Under the pieces are notes generated by a model, which was not told the DNA's origin, searched no databases, and saw only the letters and a list, made by a program, of their open reading frames with translations. Positions 47,792-62,072 of a DNA stretch of 64,000 nt are shown in pieces. Where the stretch lies: assembly GCA_030686995.1 (NCBI GenBank), contig CM060703.1:5885001-5949000 (forward strand), given 5' to 3'. A program made the position numbers and the translations under genes. Position 1 is the stretch's first letter, and the number at the start of each line of letters is the position of its first letter. Origin of the DNA: Artemisia argyi. Its lineage: Eukaryota; Streptophyta; Magnoliopsida; Asterales; Asteraceae.

Positions 47792-48589
47792 ATGAGTATG
47801 TCAGACTCCGACTCTGATATTTCCGTCGTGTCCGTTACTTCGCCTGTTTATCGTTCTACCTTTGTACCTGATGCTGTTTCCCAAGAAACAGAACCCTTCG
47901 AGCAAGACGAAATTGTTACAACGCCTGAAAATCCCGATGCTTTGGTTTTACCAACATATACACCATTACCACGTCATGAATTTGATTCATATGCACCCGA
48001 CCACCTATTCGATCTTTTTAGCCAAACTTATCCATATACTTTTCACCATAGAGAACAAATTCCTGAGGAAGATATACCTACATCCAGCCAACTTCGTATT
48101 TCCGATTCTACTCCACCACTTTCACCATCATTACCATATCCTCCTGGTTTTACTCCCCCAGCTCATATCAATGAAACTGGCGAGAGTGCTAGGATGGAAA
48201 TTACCTCTACTCTTTCACCTTCGGTAGTAGTGACGCGTTTGGAGCATCACGAAGAACAGATAGACTCACTTCTTCAGATGATTGATTATTCATCATTTGA
48301 CCATTCGGATACTATCCACAACGCCTTACATAACCTTATAGCCAATAGGATAGAGTTGCAGCAGGGGTTAGCTCAGATACATTCGGATATCTCTGAGACA
48401 CGTTCTTTCGCGATATCATTGCGAAGAGAGGGACAGAACCGTACTTGGGAAGCCCAGCTTGTACACCGAAGAGCTGATGCATTGGAAAACCTTGTAGGAG
48501 ATATGCAGATTCAACATCATACCGAGATGCAGGAGCTCCGAACTCAGATCTTAGAGATGGGAGGACATGTGGACATACCTAATCATTAG
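47792..48589 (+). CDS. Gypsy-2 ORF0, unknown protein upstream of gag
   Basis: 265 codons, ATG 247 nt after the 5' LTR. The N-terminal half is rich in Ser/Asp/Pro (MSMSDSDSD start; SDSTPPLSPSLPYPPG near 105-120). The C-terminal half looks helical (THRL/EHHEEQIDSLLQMI-type heptads, then MQIQHHTEMQELRTQILEM near the end). No known domain. Same position, start (MS plus acidic or Pro residues) and two-part layout as Gypsy-1 ORF0, though direct sequence similarity is weak. It is uninterrupted while gag-pol is heavily broken; given its short length that alone does not prove selection. Confidence 0.78.
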   Translation: MSMSDSDSDISVVSVTSPVYRSTFVPDAVSQETEPFEQDEIVTTPENPDALVLPTYTPLPRHEFDSYAPDHLFDLFSQTYPYTFHHREQIPEEDIPTSSQLRISDSTPPLSPSLPYPPGFTPPAHINETGESARMEITSTLSPSVVVTRLEHHEEQIDSLLQMIDYSSFDHSDTIHNALHNLIANRIELQQGLAQIHSDISETRSFAISLRREGQNRTWEAQLVHRRADALENLVGDMQIQHHTEMQELRTQILEMGGHVDIPNH

Positions 48590-48888
48590 AGGCAGTTAGT
48601 ATTTGTACTAGTAATAAGGCATCTAAGCCTGCCACATGTGGCAATTAATAAAGAATCTTGTATCGTTTTGTTATGAAAACTCAACTGATCAAGTTATTAA
48701 TGTTATGCTGTTGGTTCTGATATTACTATATACAAATGTTAATTTATGCTTATGGTTGTTCATGTGTATTATAAATGCATCTAACATATCGGAATAATTA
48801 TGACTGTTGTATCGAAATAAAAAACTACATATGGTGCCCAATTATTGTTAGAACTCATAAATATTCATTTCCCTACTTCACAAGATCC

Positions 48889-48911
48889 TTTAAACAAAAA
48901 TTTTGTTTAAA
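48889..48911. other. 11-bp-arm palindrome before gag, Gypsy-2
   Basis: TTTAAACAAAA and its complement around a single A, ending 37 nt before the gag ATG. The arm length equals that of the inverted repeat in the same interval of Gypsy-1. Confidence 0.55.
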
Positions 48912-48948
48912 ATTCTAAATGCTAAATTTTCGTATTATCAATAGAAAA

Positions 48949-49590
48949 ATGGAGCATGCAAGTAGTGAAAACTCCAACCCGGAAGTGATTATGACCCCCA
49001 CTGAGGTTCAAAGAATGATTGCTGAGGGAATATCTGCAGCTCGTGAAGCGGATCGTTTGAATAATATCAATGGTGTAAACCGTGAAGCTAATACGTCTAC
49101 TCCTCATAATTGTACTTACAAGGACTTCATGACTTGCAAGCCAACTAACTTCAAAGGAGTTGAAGGAGTTATTGAAATGGCCCATTGGTTTGAGCATACT
49201 GAGACAGTCTTCAAGAGAAGTGGTTGTTCTGAGAATAGCAAAGTTACCTTTGCTACAGGAACTCTTCAAGGAGAAGCACTATCGTGGTGGAATATTACTG
49301 TGAATGCTATGGGTCAGGATGAAGCTTTCAAACTTTCTTGGAATGAGTTGAAGAATAAAATGCTTAAGAAGTATTGTCCAAGGACAGAGATCAGAAAACT
49401 AGAGAATGAATTTCATCAGCTAGTAGTAAGGTACAATGATCTGAAGACATACGATAGAAAGTTTCTGGAGTTGTCGGTATTATGCCCAACAATAGTACCC
49501 GACGTTGAACAAGCATTGGAGAAATATGTGGAAGGACTGCCACCATCTATTGAATGGGATGTTACCGCATCGAATCCACAGACAGTATAA
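48949..49590 (+). pseudogene. Gypsy-2 Gag (capsid part), truncated
   Basis: From ATG 48949 (MEHASSENSN), preferred to an upstream in-frame ATG at 48919, to TAA at 49588-49590. The capsid domain is clear: FKGVEGVIEMAHWFEH, LSWWNI, LKKYCPRTEIRKLENEF. The TAA sits where the protein should continue; the same frame runs on to about 49923 with an Asn/Gln-rich linker, and a frameshift near 49840-49855 separates this from the zinc knuckles. Unlike Gypsy-1 Gag there is no poly-Ala segment. Confidence 0.88.
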
Positions 49591-49862
49591 GAAGCTATGG
49601 GACTTGCACAGAGATTGTTAACCCGGGTGATGAAAAGAGGTTCTACCTCCGTGATCAATGAGCATAAGAGAAGTGCTAACAACCGTGGGAACAACAATAG
49701 CAACAACCGCAGCTACAACAACAACTACAGTGGTAACAGGAGCTACAACAACAACAATCAAAGCAGCAACCGCAACAGAGATCAACAACAGAACCGTAGT
49801 AATCATCATCAGCAACAAAATCGTCGACAAGAAGCTACCAGAGCTTATGTAACAAGCGCAAC

Positions 49863-51260
49863 ATGCATCATACTGGAGCATGTAAGGCTACTTGTGGCAA
49901 CTGCAGAAGAATTGGTCACATGACAAAGGACTGTCGAGCAACTGGAGCCAACACACAACCGATAGCAGTAAAGTGCCATGGTTGTGGTGAGGTTGGACAT
50001 TACAGAACTCAATGTCCGAAGAATGCCAATAATGTTGCCCGAGGAAGAGCATATGTACTTGGTGATGGAAACACAACGCAGAATTCTGATATTGTTACGG
50101 GTACGTTCCTATTAAATCAACAAGATGCTAAGATATTATTTGATTCAGGAGCAGATAAAAGTTTTGTGTCTACTTCATTTGCCGCAATTCTAAATATTAC
50201 TCCTATAGAATTAGATACTATCTATGAAATAGAATTAGCAGATGGGAATATTCTAAGTACCAATACCCTAATCGAAAATTGCACCTTAACTCTTCTAAAT
50301 AAATCTTTCCCTATCAATCTTATGCCCATCCAATTGGGAAGTTTTGATGTCATCATTGGTATGGATTGGTTATCTACACACCGTGCCAGAATAATTTGTG
50401 ACGAGAAAGTCATCCAAATTCCATTCGACGGTGAAACCTTAATCATCCAAGGTGATAAACCTAAAACTTCGTTCAATATCATCTCGTATGCCAAGACGAT
50501 GAAATACATAAGCAAAGGATACCATGTATTTCAAATTCAAGTAACGAGAGGAGAAACAAAAGAAAAGAAGAAACAACTTGATGAAGTGCCAGTTGTAAAA
50601 GAATTTTTTGATGTATTTCCCGAAGACTTATCTGAAATCCCACAAACCCGTCAAGTAGAATTCCACATCGATTTAGTGCCTGGAGCAGCACCAGTTGCAA
50701 AAGCACCATATCGATTAGCACCCTCCGAAATGAAAGAATTATCTGAACAGTTGAAAGAACTATCAGATAAAGGATTCATTCAACCAAGCTCATCCCCTTG
50801 GGGAGCACCAATCCTATTCGTCAAAAAGAAAGATGGAACGTTCCGAATGTGTATCGATTACAGGGAGTTGAACAAACTCACGGTGAAGAATCGATATCCA
50901 TTGCCAAGGATCGACGATCTATTTGACCAATTACAAGGATCTAGTGTTTACTCAAAAATCGATCTAAGATCAGGATATCATCAATTAAGAGTTAGGGAAG
51001 AGGACATTCCCAAGACAGCTTTTCGAACACGATGCGGACATTATGAATTTCAAGTGATGCCATTTGGTCTTACCAATGCACCAGCAGTATTCATGGATTT
51101 AATGAACCGAGTATGCAAGCCATGCTTGGATAAATTCGTTATTGTGTTCATTGGTGATATTTTAATCTATTCGCGCAACAAAGAAGAGCATGCCGAACAC
51201 TTAAGGACTATTTTGGAGTTACTTAAGAAAGAAAAGTTGTACGCCAAGTTTTCCAAATGA
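49863..51260 (+). pseudogene. Gypsy-2 nucleocapsid-protease-RT fragment
   Basis: 465 codons in another frame from gag. Knuckles [14 protein letters not shown] and [14 protein letters not shown], protease [10 protein letters not shown], then RT with [16 protein letters not shown] and [13 protein letters not shown]. The catalytic FIDD is FIGD: the first Asp codon is GGT at 51153-51155, which should abolish polymerisation. Translation ends at TGA 51258-51260 within RT. The first Met is internal, not a true start. Confidence 0.92.
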
Positions 51261-51991
51261 GATTTTTGGATTTCTACCGTTCAATTTTTTGGCCATATTA
51301 TCAACAACCAAGGTATCCATGTAGATCCCGCGAAGATAGAAGCAGTTAAAGGTTGGACGTCACCCACCACTCCAACCGAAATTCGTCAATTCTTAGGTCT
51401 CGCTGGTTATTACCGGAGATTTATAGAAGGTTTCTCAAAGATTGCAAAACCTTTGACGGAACTAACCCAGAAGAACAAGAAGTATATCTAGGAAGAGAAG
51501 CAAGAGTCAGCATTTCAACAGCTGAAATAGAAGCTTTGTGAAGCACCAATATTAGCATTACCGGAAGGAAATGAGGACTTTGTAGTGTATTGTGACGCAT
51601 CTCATCATGGTTTAGGTGCGGTACTAATGCAAAGAGACTAATGCAAAGAGACAAAGTTATAGCCTATGCTTCACGACAGCTAAAGAAGAATGAAGAAAAT
51701 TACACCACTCATGATCTAGAATTAGAAGCAGTAGTTTTTGCTCTTAAGATATGGAGACATTACCTATACGGTACAAAGTGTACGGTTTCCACCGATCACA
51801 AGAGTCTACAGCATATACTAGATCAGAAGGAGCTGAACATGAGACAACGAAGATGGTTAGAATTACTCAACGACTACGACTGTGAAATTCGTTACCACCC
51901 TGGTAAAGCGAATGTAGTAGCCGATGCGTTGAGTAGAAAAGATAGAATTAAACCTCTTAGAGTTCGATCTCTAGGAATGACAATTCATTAG
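51261..51991 (+). pseudogene. Gypsy-2 RT end and RNase H fragment
   Basis: The pol frame continues after the TGA, with further TAG stops at 51489-51491 and 51528-51530. A 14-bp tandem duplication (51624-51637 and 51638-51651) then shifts the frame. From 51641 an open piece encodes RNase H ([37 protein letters not shown]) and ends at TAG 51989-51991. Confidence 0.9.
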
Positions 51992-53461
51992 GCACTTCCA
52001 GCTCAAATCATCAAAGCTCAAACAGAAGCTCTACAAGAAGAAAACCGGCAATATGAGAAAATTGACAGAAGGTCAAACCTGGAAGATCAGGTTGACAGAA
52101 TGCCAAATAATGAAAAAGAATTTGTGAGAAGAAATGATGGAATGTTATGTTTTAAGGAAAGATATTGGATTCCTCTCTTTGGAGGTATTCGAGACCTTAT
52201 CATGCATGAATCTCATAAATCCAAATATTCTATTCATCCCGGTTCCAATAAGATGTACCAAGATATTAAGAAGAATTATTGGTGGCCAAATATGAAAGCT
52301 GATATCGCAGAGTATGTTGGTAAATGTTTAACATGTTCTAGAGTAAAGGCAGAGACTCATAAACCATCAGGATTACTCGTGCAACCAGAAATTCCGGTCT
52401 GGAAATGGGAACGAATCACCATGGATTTTATTACCAAATTACCAAAGACTTCGACCGGATTAGATACAATCTGGGTTATCATCGATCGATTAACCAAGTC
52501 TGCACATTTTCTACCATTCAAGGAAACTGACGAGATGGAAACACTCGCTCAGTTGTATTTTAAGGAAATTGTGATTAGACATGGGGTTCCAATATCTATT
52601 ATTTCTGATAGAGATAGCCGATTCACCTCAAGATTTTGGGAATCTCTATAGAAATCTCTTGGTACTCGGTTAGATATGAGCACCACTTATCATCCGCAAA
52701 CCGATGGACAAAGTGAAAGAACAATCCAAACCTTGGAAGATATGCTCCAAGCATGTGTGATTGATTTCGGAAAAGGTTGGGATAGACACTTGCCATTAGT
52801 TGAATTCTCATACAATAACAGCTACCATGCCAGCATAAAGGCTGCACCTTTTGAGGCACTGTATGGAAGAAAGTGCAGATCACCAGTCTGTTGGACAGAA
52901 GTTGGTGACATGCAACTCACCGGACCAGAGCTAATACATGACACTACAGAGAAGATATTCCAAATCAAGCAACGCTTGCAAGCTGCTCGTGACAGACAGA
53001 AGAGTTATGCTGATGTCAGGAGAAAGCCTATGAAATTTCAAGTAGGAGACAGAGTCATGTTGAAAGTTTCTCCTTGGAAGGGAATGATTCGTTTTGGAAG
53101 ACGTGGAAAGTTAAATCCGAGGTACATTGGACCTTTCAAAATTCTAGAGAGAATTGGTTCAGTTGCTTATAAGTTAGAACTTCCGGAAGAACTCAGTAGG
53201 GTACATCCTACGTTTCACCTATCACAACTCAAGAAATGTTTGTCTGACGAAACTCTCGTCATTCCACTAAAAGAGATTAGATTGGATGACAAACTAGTGT
53301 TCACAGAAGAGCCTGTGGAAATAATGGATATAGAAATAAAACAACTCAAACAGAATCGTATCCCCATTGTAAAGGTTAGATGGGACTCAAAACGAGGACC
53401 AACTTACACATGGGAAAGAGAAGATAGATTCCGTGAGAAATATCCACATTTATTTTCATAG
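51992..53461 (+). pseudogene. Gypsy-2 integrase plus chromodomain
   Basis: Open in one frame except for TAG at 52649-52651. It includes the HHCC finger ([14 protein letters not shown] ... [10 protein letters not shown]), first Asp in TMDFITKLP, second in IISDRDSRF, and Glu in [11 protein letters not shown] after the stop. The C-terminal chromodomain-like module ([10 protein letters not shown] ... [11 protein letters not shown] ... YTWERED) ends in its natural stop at 53459-53461, matching Gypsy-1 in length and order. Confidence 0.92.
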
Positions 53462-53487
53462 AACGCACTTGTTAGATTTTTAAAATC

Positions 53488-53506
53488 GAATTTCGGGACG
53501 AAATTC
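53488..53506 (+). other. Hairpin before polypurine tract, Gypsy-2
   Basis: GAATTTCG-GGA-CGAAATTC: perfect 8-bp stem, loop GGA, 18 nt from the 3' LTR. Compare 16854-16872 in Gypsy-1. Confidence 0.65.
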
Positions 53507-53511
53507 AGAAT

Positions 53512-53524
53512 GACAAGTGGGTAC
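53512..53524 (+). other. Gypsy-2 polypurine tract
   Basis: ACAAGTGGGTAC directly before the 3' LTR TG. Confidence 0.65.
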
Positions 53525-56979
<3,455 letters not shown>

Positions 56980-56984
56980 GTCTT
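56980..56984. repeat. Gypsy-2 target-site duplication (right)
   Basis: GTCTT, matching 43929-43933. Confidence 0.92.
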
Positions 56985-57435
56985 GCATGTGTGGAATTTC
57001 ATTCTTTGATATGGTTAAACGCTGTCCTGAATAAAGTAGTTATAAAAACCATTTTCAGGAGTGATTTGAAACACATGAATGACACGTGCAGTTAAAATAG
57101 GATTTGTTCCTCCACATGTCATGGAGTTAGATACTATTGGGCCCCTCGATGAATTGAAAGGATGTTTGTATGGCCGTACCCAAATGAGATTAAGATGAAT
57201 CTTAATTCACTTGGTGATGTTGTTCAATATCTAGATCGAGAAACATAATAGTTGAACAAATAGAATGACTTCGATCCATGTCTAGTGTTCAACATAGTAT
57301 CTGTAACAAAAGGATGGATGACATATAAACCATTTAAATGAGAAGTTTAAAAACTAACCTCACATATTTCTAGGGGCGTTGGCGTGTTGCTAGACGCTAA
57401 CCTTTGCTTGTATAATTACTTGATTATTATGACGT

Positions 57436-57448
57436 CGCAAGTGAGAGC
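57436..57448 (+). other. Copia-2 polypurine tract
   Basis: GCAAGTGAGAGC abuts the 3' LTR start. Confidence 0.6.
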
Positions 57449-58192
57449 TGTTGGAGTATGCTCGTGTCATAATAAATAATTATATGGCTAAACATATGTT
57501 AGCCTATGGGTTCACACACTTATACACAGAGACACCATTTTATAGATTGTATTTATCGTATTTACAATATATAAACGACTACGTAACTCGGGATTAATAA
57601 CGGGCCAATAAATACTAAGTTAGACTTAATGTTTTTGGACTGGGCCAACAATGAGCAAGCCCATTGAGGGCCCTTATGATGGTCAGCCATATGGAGGGGA
57701 AAAGAGGCATTGTAAGCTTGCTGGAGGGGCTATGTGTAACTTGATAATGATAAGATCAAAGTTGATTTAGTCTTTGATTGATTACTTATCATAAAAGTAC
57801 TTCCAAAAACATTCTCCCCCTCCTCCTCTCTAAAAAGTGACGGCAAAAACAAAAATTCCCACTTAGGGTTTTGATTTTGATCTTTACTTGGCTCTATCTT
57901 GTAAAGGTAATTGCAAGGATCGTTGTTACGGGGTTAGACTAGCATCAATTGGTGATCAAGGACGTGTAGTGTGTTTCACACATAGAAGAGATTGACTTCA
58001 TTGATCTCTTAGAGTTTCTTGATTCATTCGTGGGATAAGTGTTTGTTGGTGACTCCCGAATCACGCTACAAAGGTATAACTATCTTGTTTATCTTATTGA
58101 TTGATCATATGGCTATATGGATCCGTTGTTGGTGATGTTTTCCGCTGCGTTTATTTGTTTCATATATGTTTTATATTCATACATCACCTATA
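57449..58192 (+). repeat. Copia-2 3' LTR
   Basis: 744 bp, same length as 37276-38019 with about 15 substitutions by eye. Followed by ATAAT (58193-58197). Confidence 0.88.
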
Positions 58193-58942
58193 ATAATAAG
58201 CTTTATCAACTCAAAAATCATATACTAAGCATAAGAATTTAAGAATATTTTGAGGAAGAGTACATTAATTAACTTCTGCTAGGTAAGAATAAAAGAAGAA
58301 ATAACGTTTATTGAGTGATTACTGTACATGGTTTTAGCATACACTTTGATTTACCAGTTCAAGTAGTGACAGTAAAAAACTCAAAACTTATAGTCTCGTG
58401 GTGGTGGCCTAAAATTCTCCGGTGAAGGTCTTAGGTTCGAATCATACATATGGTGACATTGTGCAAGCCTTTGGTTGTTCGTTCCTCAACGTAAACGTTT
58501 TTATTTGGCTAGGAAAGGAATACTTTTGCGAAATAAGTTTGGGTTTAATAACAACTAATCCAGGTTCGCTAGAAACAACTGAACACATCACTTACTATTA
58601 AAACTATGATTAGCAGTCTGTAAATATATCACTCACTAAATAATGTTAATTTGATGACTCTAGTTAAAAAAAAACTCCTTTTTTCTCTATCGATTTTGGA
58701 GATATCACTCAAACCCTAAACCGAGTCTATCCTAATCGTTTTTTATTCCTAACTGATCTTTAACAAAACTGAATATTGTTTGATTAAATACTAGTCTTGT
58801 CGTTTCTCTGATTCAAACAAACTATAACTGGTTGTCATCTTTATTTAGTTTTCGTTAGACAATGTGGTCAAATTTGACAGGGTTTTTATTAGGTCCCATA
58901 AGTTTGGCAAGTCCTTAATATGCTAGTTTAGGTGTTAAGCAA

Positions 58943-59323
58943 GGTTGCAAAAATCGTCAATCGGTAGTGAGGCCGTCAACCACTTTGTAGCTTGTAATTG
59001 GTATAGGCGGGATTAATCGGTGATTATTCGGATTATCATTTCTGGCAAATTTTAAGTATTTCCGGCATGATTGTTTCTAAAAAACAAAATGTAATAGATT
59101 TAAACATTCATTATAAGTGATCAAAATAAATTTACAGTGAGTTTTGTGTACTTTTCGCAAGATTTGCAGGTTTTTGGCAAGTTTGACCACCATTGACCAC
59201 CATTGACCGCCGTTGACCATGGTTGACCTATTTGTTTGACCCAGTTACATAAATCGGCAAGGTTGGTGGCCCTATAGCGTCTAGGCGGTGATTATTCGGC
59301 CTTGTAGACCTTTTTTTTGCAAC
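58943..59323. repeat. MITE-like element with GTTGCAAAAA ends
   Basis: The left end GTTGCAAAAATCG mirrors the right end TTTTTTTTGCAAC; GGTGATTATTCGG occurs near both ends (59021 and 59286). About 380 bp, within the retroposed insertion. No clean TSD. Confidence 0.5.
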
Positions 59324-59452
59324 ATTAGTGTAAAGCATAGTAGGAGCGTTTGTTTTGCCTTTTTAAGCTGAGATATGAGACTCACACACATTCACTGTAC
59401 TTATTATTTATTTTTTCTTGTAATAAAATTAACAAGAAGTATTCAATCCATT

Positions 59453-60095
59453 TCTAGGAAGCACGGACACGTCATAAACCTCGGAGTGGCAGTGTCGGAC
59501 ACGAACACACCTCGGATACAGCTCAGACACGTGTCCGTCATGCACGTGTCGTGTCCCACGTGCTGTTTGGGACGGACACGGATTTGGACACGGATTTTGA
59601 AAAAAAATGAAAAAAAGAAGGTTTTCAAAATTTATAATGAACTAGAAACATAGTCAGATGAAACGCCAGCTTACCCTTGTTCCTCGTTATGCCACGTTCC
59701 GTTTCTGATGTTTTTATTTTCTTGGTAATGGTGTTTTCCGGTGGAATATTTGCTGAAGGAGGGAAAGGGGTGAAGAAGAAGGAGAAACGGCTCATAAGAA
59801 ATGTTATGGAGTATTACCTTAAGTGCTTTATGACATATTATTTTTTGAGCTCATTTAATAAGTTGCACAAGGCTCAACTAAAATTATTTAATTGGACCCA
59901 AAAATATTCAATTAGACTCAAATATACAATAAAATGTCTATAAAATATAAATTTTGCAATATTTGTATAAAATATATATTAAAAATATTAAATTTATTTA
60001 CGTGTCCACGCCGTGTCTGTGTCCTATATTTTTAAATTTTTCCGTATCGCCGTGTCTGTGTCGGACACCGTGTCTGCCTCCGTGCAACCTAGATC
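59453..60095. repeat. Inverted-repeat element rich in CGGACACG
   Basis: CTAGGAAGCACGGACACG at the left is mirrored at the right (CCGTGTCTGCCTCCGTGCAACCTAG). Both ends are full of GTGTCGGACACG-type palindromes. The interior is AT-rich and noncoding. Confidence 0.45.
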
Positions 60096-60201
60096 CCTTT
60101 ACTCAAAAAAAAAAAAAGAAAAGAAAAAAACTGATGACTCTAGTAACGTTTATTCATCAATATCGTATAAAAAGTTGAAACCATAATGTCATTCTTTCTG
60201 G

Positions 60202-60733
60202 TAGGGGTGAGCATGGTGCGGGTTTTGACTAAACCGAACCGCAACCGTACTTTCGATTTATATAAAACTAGAAACCGAACCGCACCACATTTTGTGGTTA
60301 CGGTTTTTGTGGGTTTCGTGTGGTTTTGCGGGTTTTAACTGCACCGCACCAAAACTTATGACTTATATAATTAATGTGAGTTTTTGCGGTTTTTGGTTTA
60401 CAATGTTGGTTTTTTTTAGTTATAACAATGCATATATTTAATGTAAATATATACATTACTTATGACTTATAAGAATATTAGTGATAATATACATTAGAAG
60501 CCTTATAGCACACACTAAATAATCAATGTGTTGATTTTCGGTTTTAAATAATCAATGTGCGGTGCGGTGCAGGTTTGGTGGTTTGGTTTTACAGGTAAAA
60601 CTGCAACCGCACCGCATTTTTTGAATTTTCTTTTTTTTTTTCTCTTGAAACCGATATGTCGATTTTTGCCGTGGTGCGGTTTTTTGCGGTTTTATGGTTT
60701 TACGATTTGCGGTGTGGTTTCTGCTCACCCCTA
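60202..60733. mobile_element. hAT-type MITE, 532 bp
   Basis: Perfect 12-bp terminal inverted repeat TAGGGGTGAGCA, flanked by an 8-bp duplication (CTTTCTGG at 60194-60201, CTTTCCGG at 60734-60741, one mismatch), as hAT transposases produce. Segment alpha has a single copy of the target near 35195. The subterminal regions are rich in GGTGCGGTTTTGCGG words. No transposase. Confidence 0.85.
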
Positions 60734-60805
60734 CTTTCCGGATTGAGATAGTACAAGGTGGCCAACCAATATACATATGATCATACAACTTTATTTGACC
60801 TAGTG

Positions 60806-62027
60806 CTCTGAGGCTTACCACAGTGGTTGGTCAAGACCTTCGGTTGACCCATCCGTCGTCGTCAATCTCACCACTGTGGTTGGTTGGTCCTCATCGGTCG
60901 TCAAACGACACAAAAGCCAACTTGGTCGACCACACGACCGAGTTTAATACATACAAACTCCACTATTCTTTCTCTTTGTTTATGTTAATTCGTTTAAAAA
61001 AAAGTATATGTTTTTGAGATTTGCACGTAAAAAGAAAAGGTATGTTAGGTTGAGATTTGCTGGTAATGAAGAAAAAGACTATTAAATAAGTTTTTATTAT
61101 TATTATTATTGTTATTATTTTTTTATTCAATTTAAAGTTTAAACTTTTGAAGTTTGATTTAATTATCATTTTTACCCTATAGTTTTAATTTTCTTACATT
61201 TTAGCATGAAGAATGTTTAAAAATTACTGCAATTTGTATGTAATACTTTGTTTTATTTAAATTATTTAATACTTTGTTGTTTTATTTTAAAAAAAAATCA
61301 ACTTGATCTTCGTCAGATTGTTAGAGAAAAAAAAGCTGATGTGACAGATTGTTTGCAGGTCATCACTGTCGATAGCCTGATAAGTTTTGATGAGGTGTAG
61401 TTACCTTGAGGCAAGGGAAGTAATGAAAAATGGTTAAGACATCCAAGGAATTGGTCATATGAATAAATTGTTGTCATTAATGAACTAAGACTGATTGATT
61501 ACGAAATGCCTATCACTTTGAAAGCCTCCAAGACTACCATTATTAAGGGAGTTAAATAGTTGACAATTTCATGACTAAATTGTATAGGGTTATATCATTG
61601 ACTTGGACCTTTGTCCAATATTAATTAATCATTTATTTTCCGATGAATTATTAATGCCCTGAGTAATCAATTATTACAGTTTACGAACACAAATCTTTTA
61701 GACGGGATGCATTTATAAAAATTTGAAGTTTTTTCTAAAATTAAACATTACGAAGTAAAATCTCATGGGTGTTCCGAGACCCCTAGTTCCGCACGTGTTG
61801 AGGATTTCGTACGAATTAGTTGGTCATGGTCGGTTTGGTTTCGAATTTATGCTTTTCCACCGATGATTGCTTTTAAGTGCCAACACGTTATTTTTGGTTA
61901 GGTTTTCTTGTTTCGCTATATATGAGTGTGATACTTTGCAGTTTCAATTTTTTTGTTGTTCAGTATGTAATTAGTAGTTAGCTAATGTTTGTGCATGTAG
62001 ACTATAGAGGCACCTATCAGTTGAACC

Positions 62028-62028
<1 letters not shown>
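60806..62028. other. Noncoding stretch, repeats only
   Basis: Inverted CCACAGTGGTTGGT / ACCACTGTGGT-like words at 60817-60885, AT-rich DNA, then sequence leading to a poly(A) tract. No gene supported. Confidence 0.4.

Positions 62029-62070
<42 letters not shown>
62029..62070 (+). repeat. Poly(A) tract of a retroposon
   Basis: About 42 A after GTTGAACCC. The body upstream (about 61760-62028) is probably retroposed but unrecognised. Confidence 0.5.

Positions 62071-62072
<2 letters not shown>

Larger units (their letters stand above)
58665..60131 (+). mobile_element. Poly(A)-tailed insertion with 13-bp target duplication
   Basis: TGATGACTCTAGT at 58652-58664 and 60132-60144 flanks 1467 bp ending in an A-rich tail (60105-60130). 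The duplication length and tail indicate retroposition by a LINE-type machinery. The body has no RT or endonuclease; it begins with an AAACCCTAAACC-containing stretch, so it may be a retroposed transcript or non-autonomous LINE. Other repeats lie inside it. Confidence 0.7.
58193..60805 (+). repeat. Segment beta (partner of 34250-35290)
   Basis: Matches alpha in blocks 58193-58664, 60145-60201 and 60742-60805. Interrupted by a 1467-bp insertion and a hAT MITE. The last 20 bp before the left Copia-2 LTR also resemble alpha, so Copia-2 inserted at the left edge of beta. Confidence 0.8.

Noticed and set aside
47862..48227. 121-codon ORF overlapping Gypsy-2 ORF0
   Set aside because: Alternative frame of ORF0, His/Leu-rich, without the conserved start position or counterpart in Gypsy-1.
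49618..49881. Val-rich minus-strand ORF opposite Gypsy-2 gag linker
   Set aside because: Shadow of AAC repeats (Asn) read as GTT (Val).
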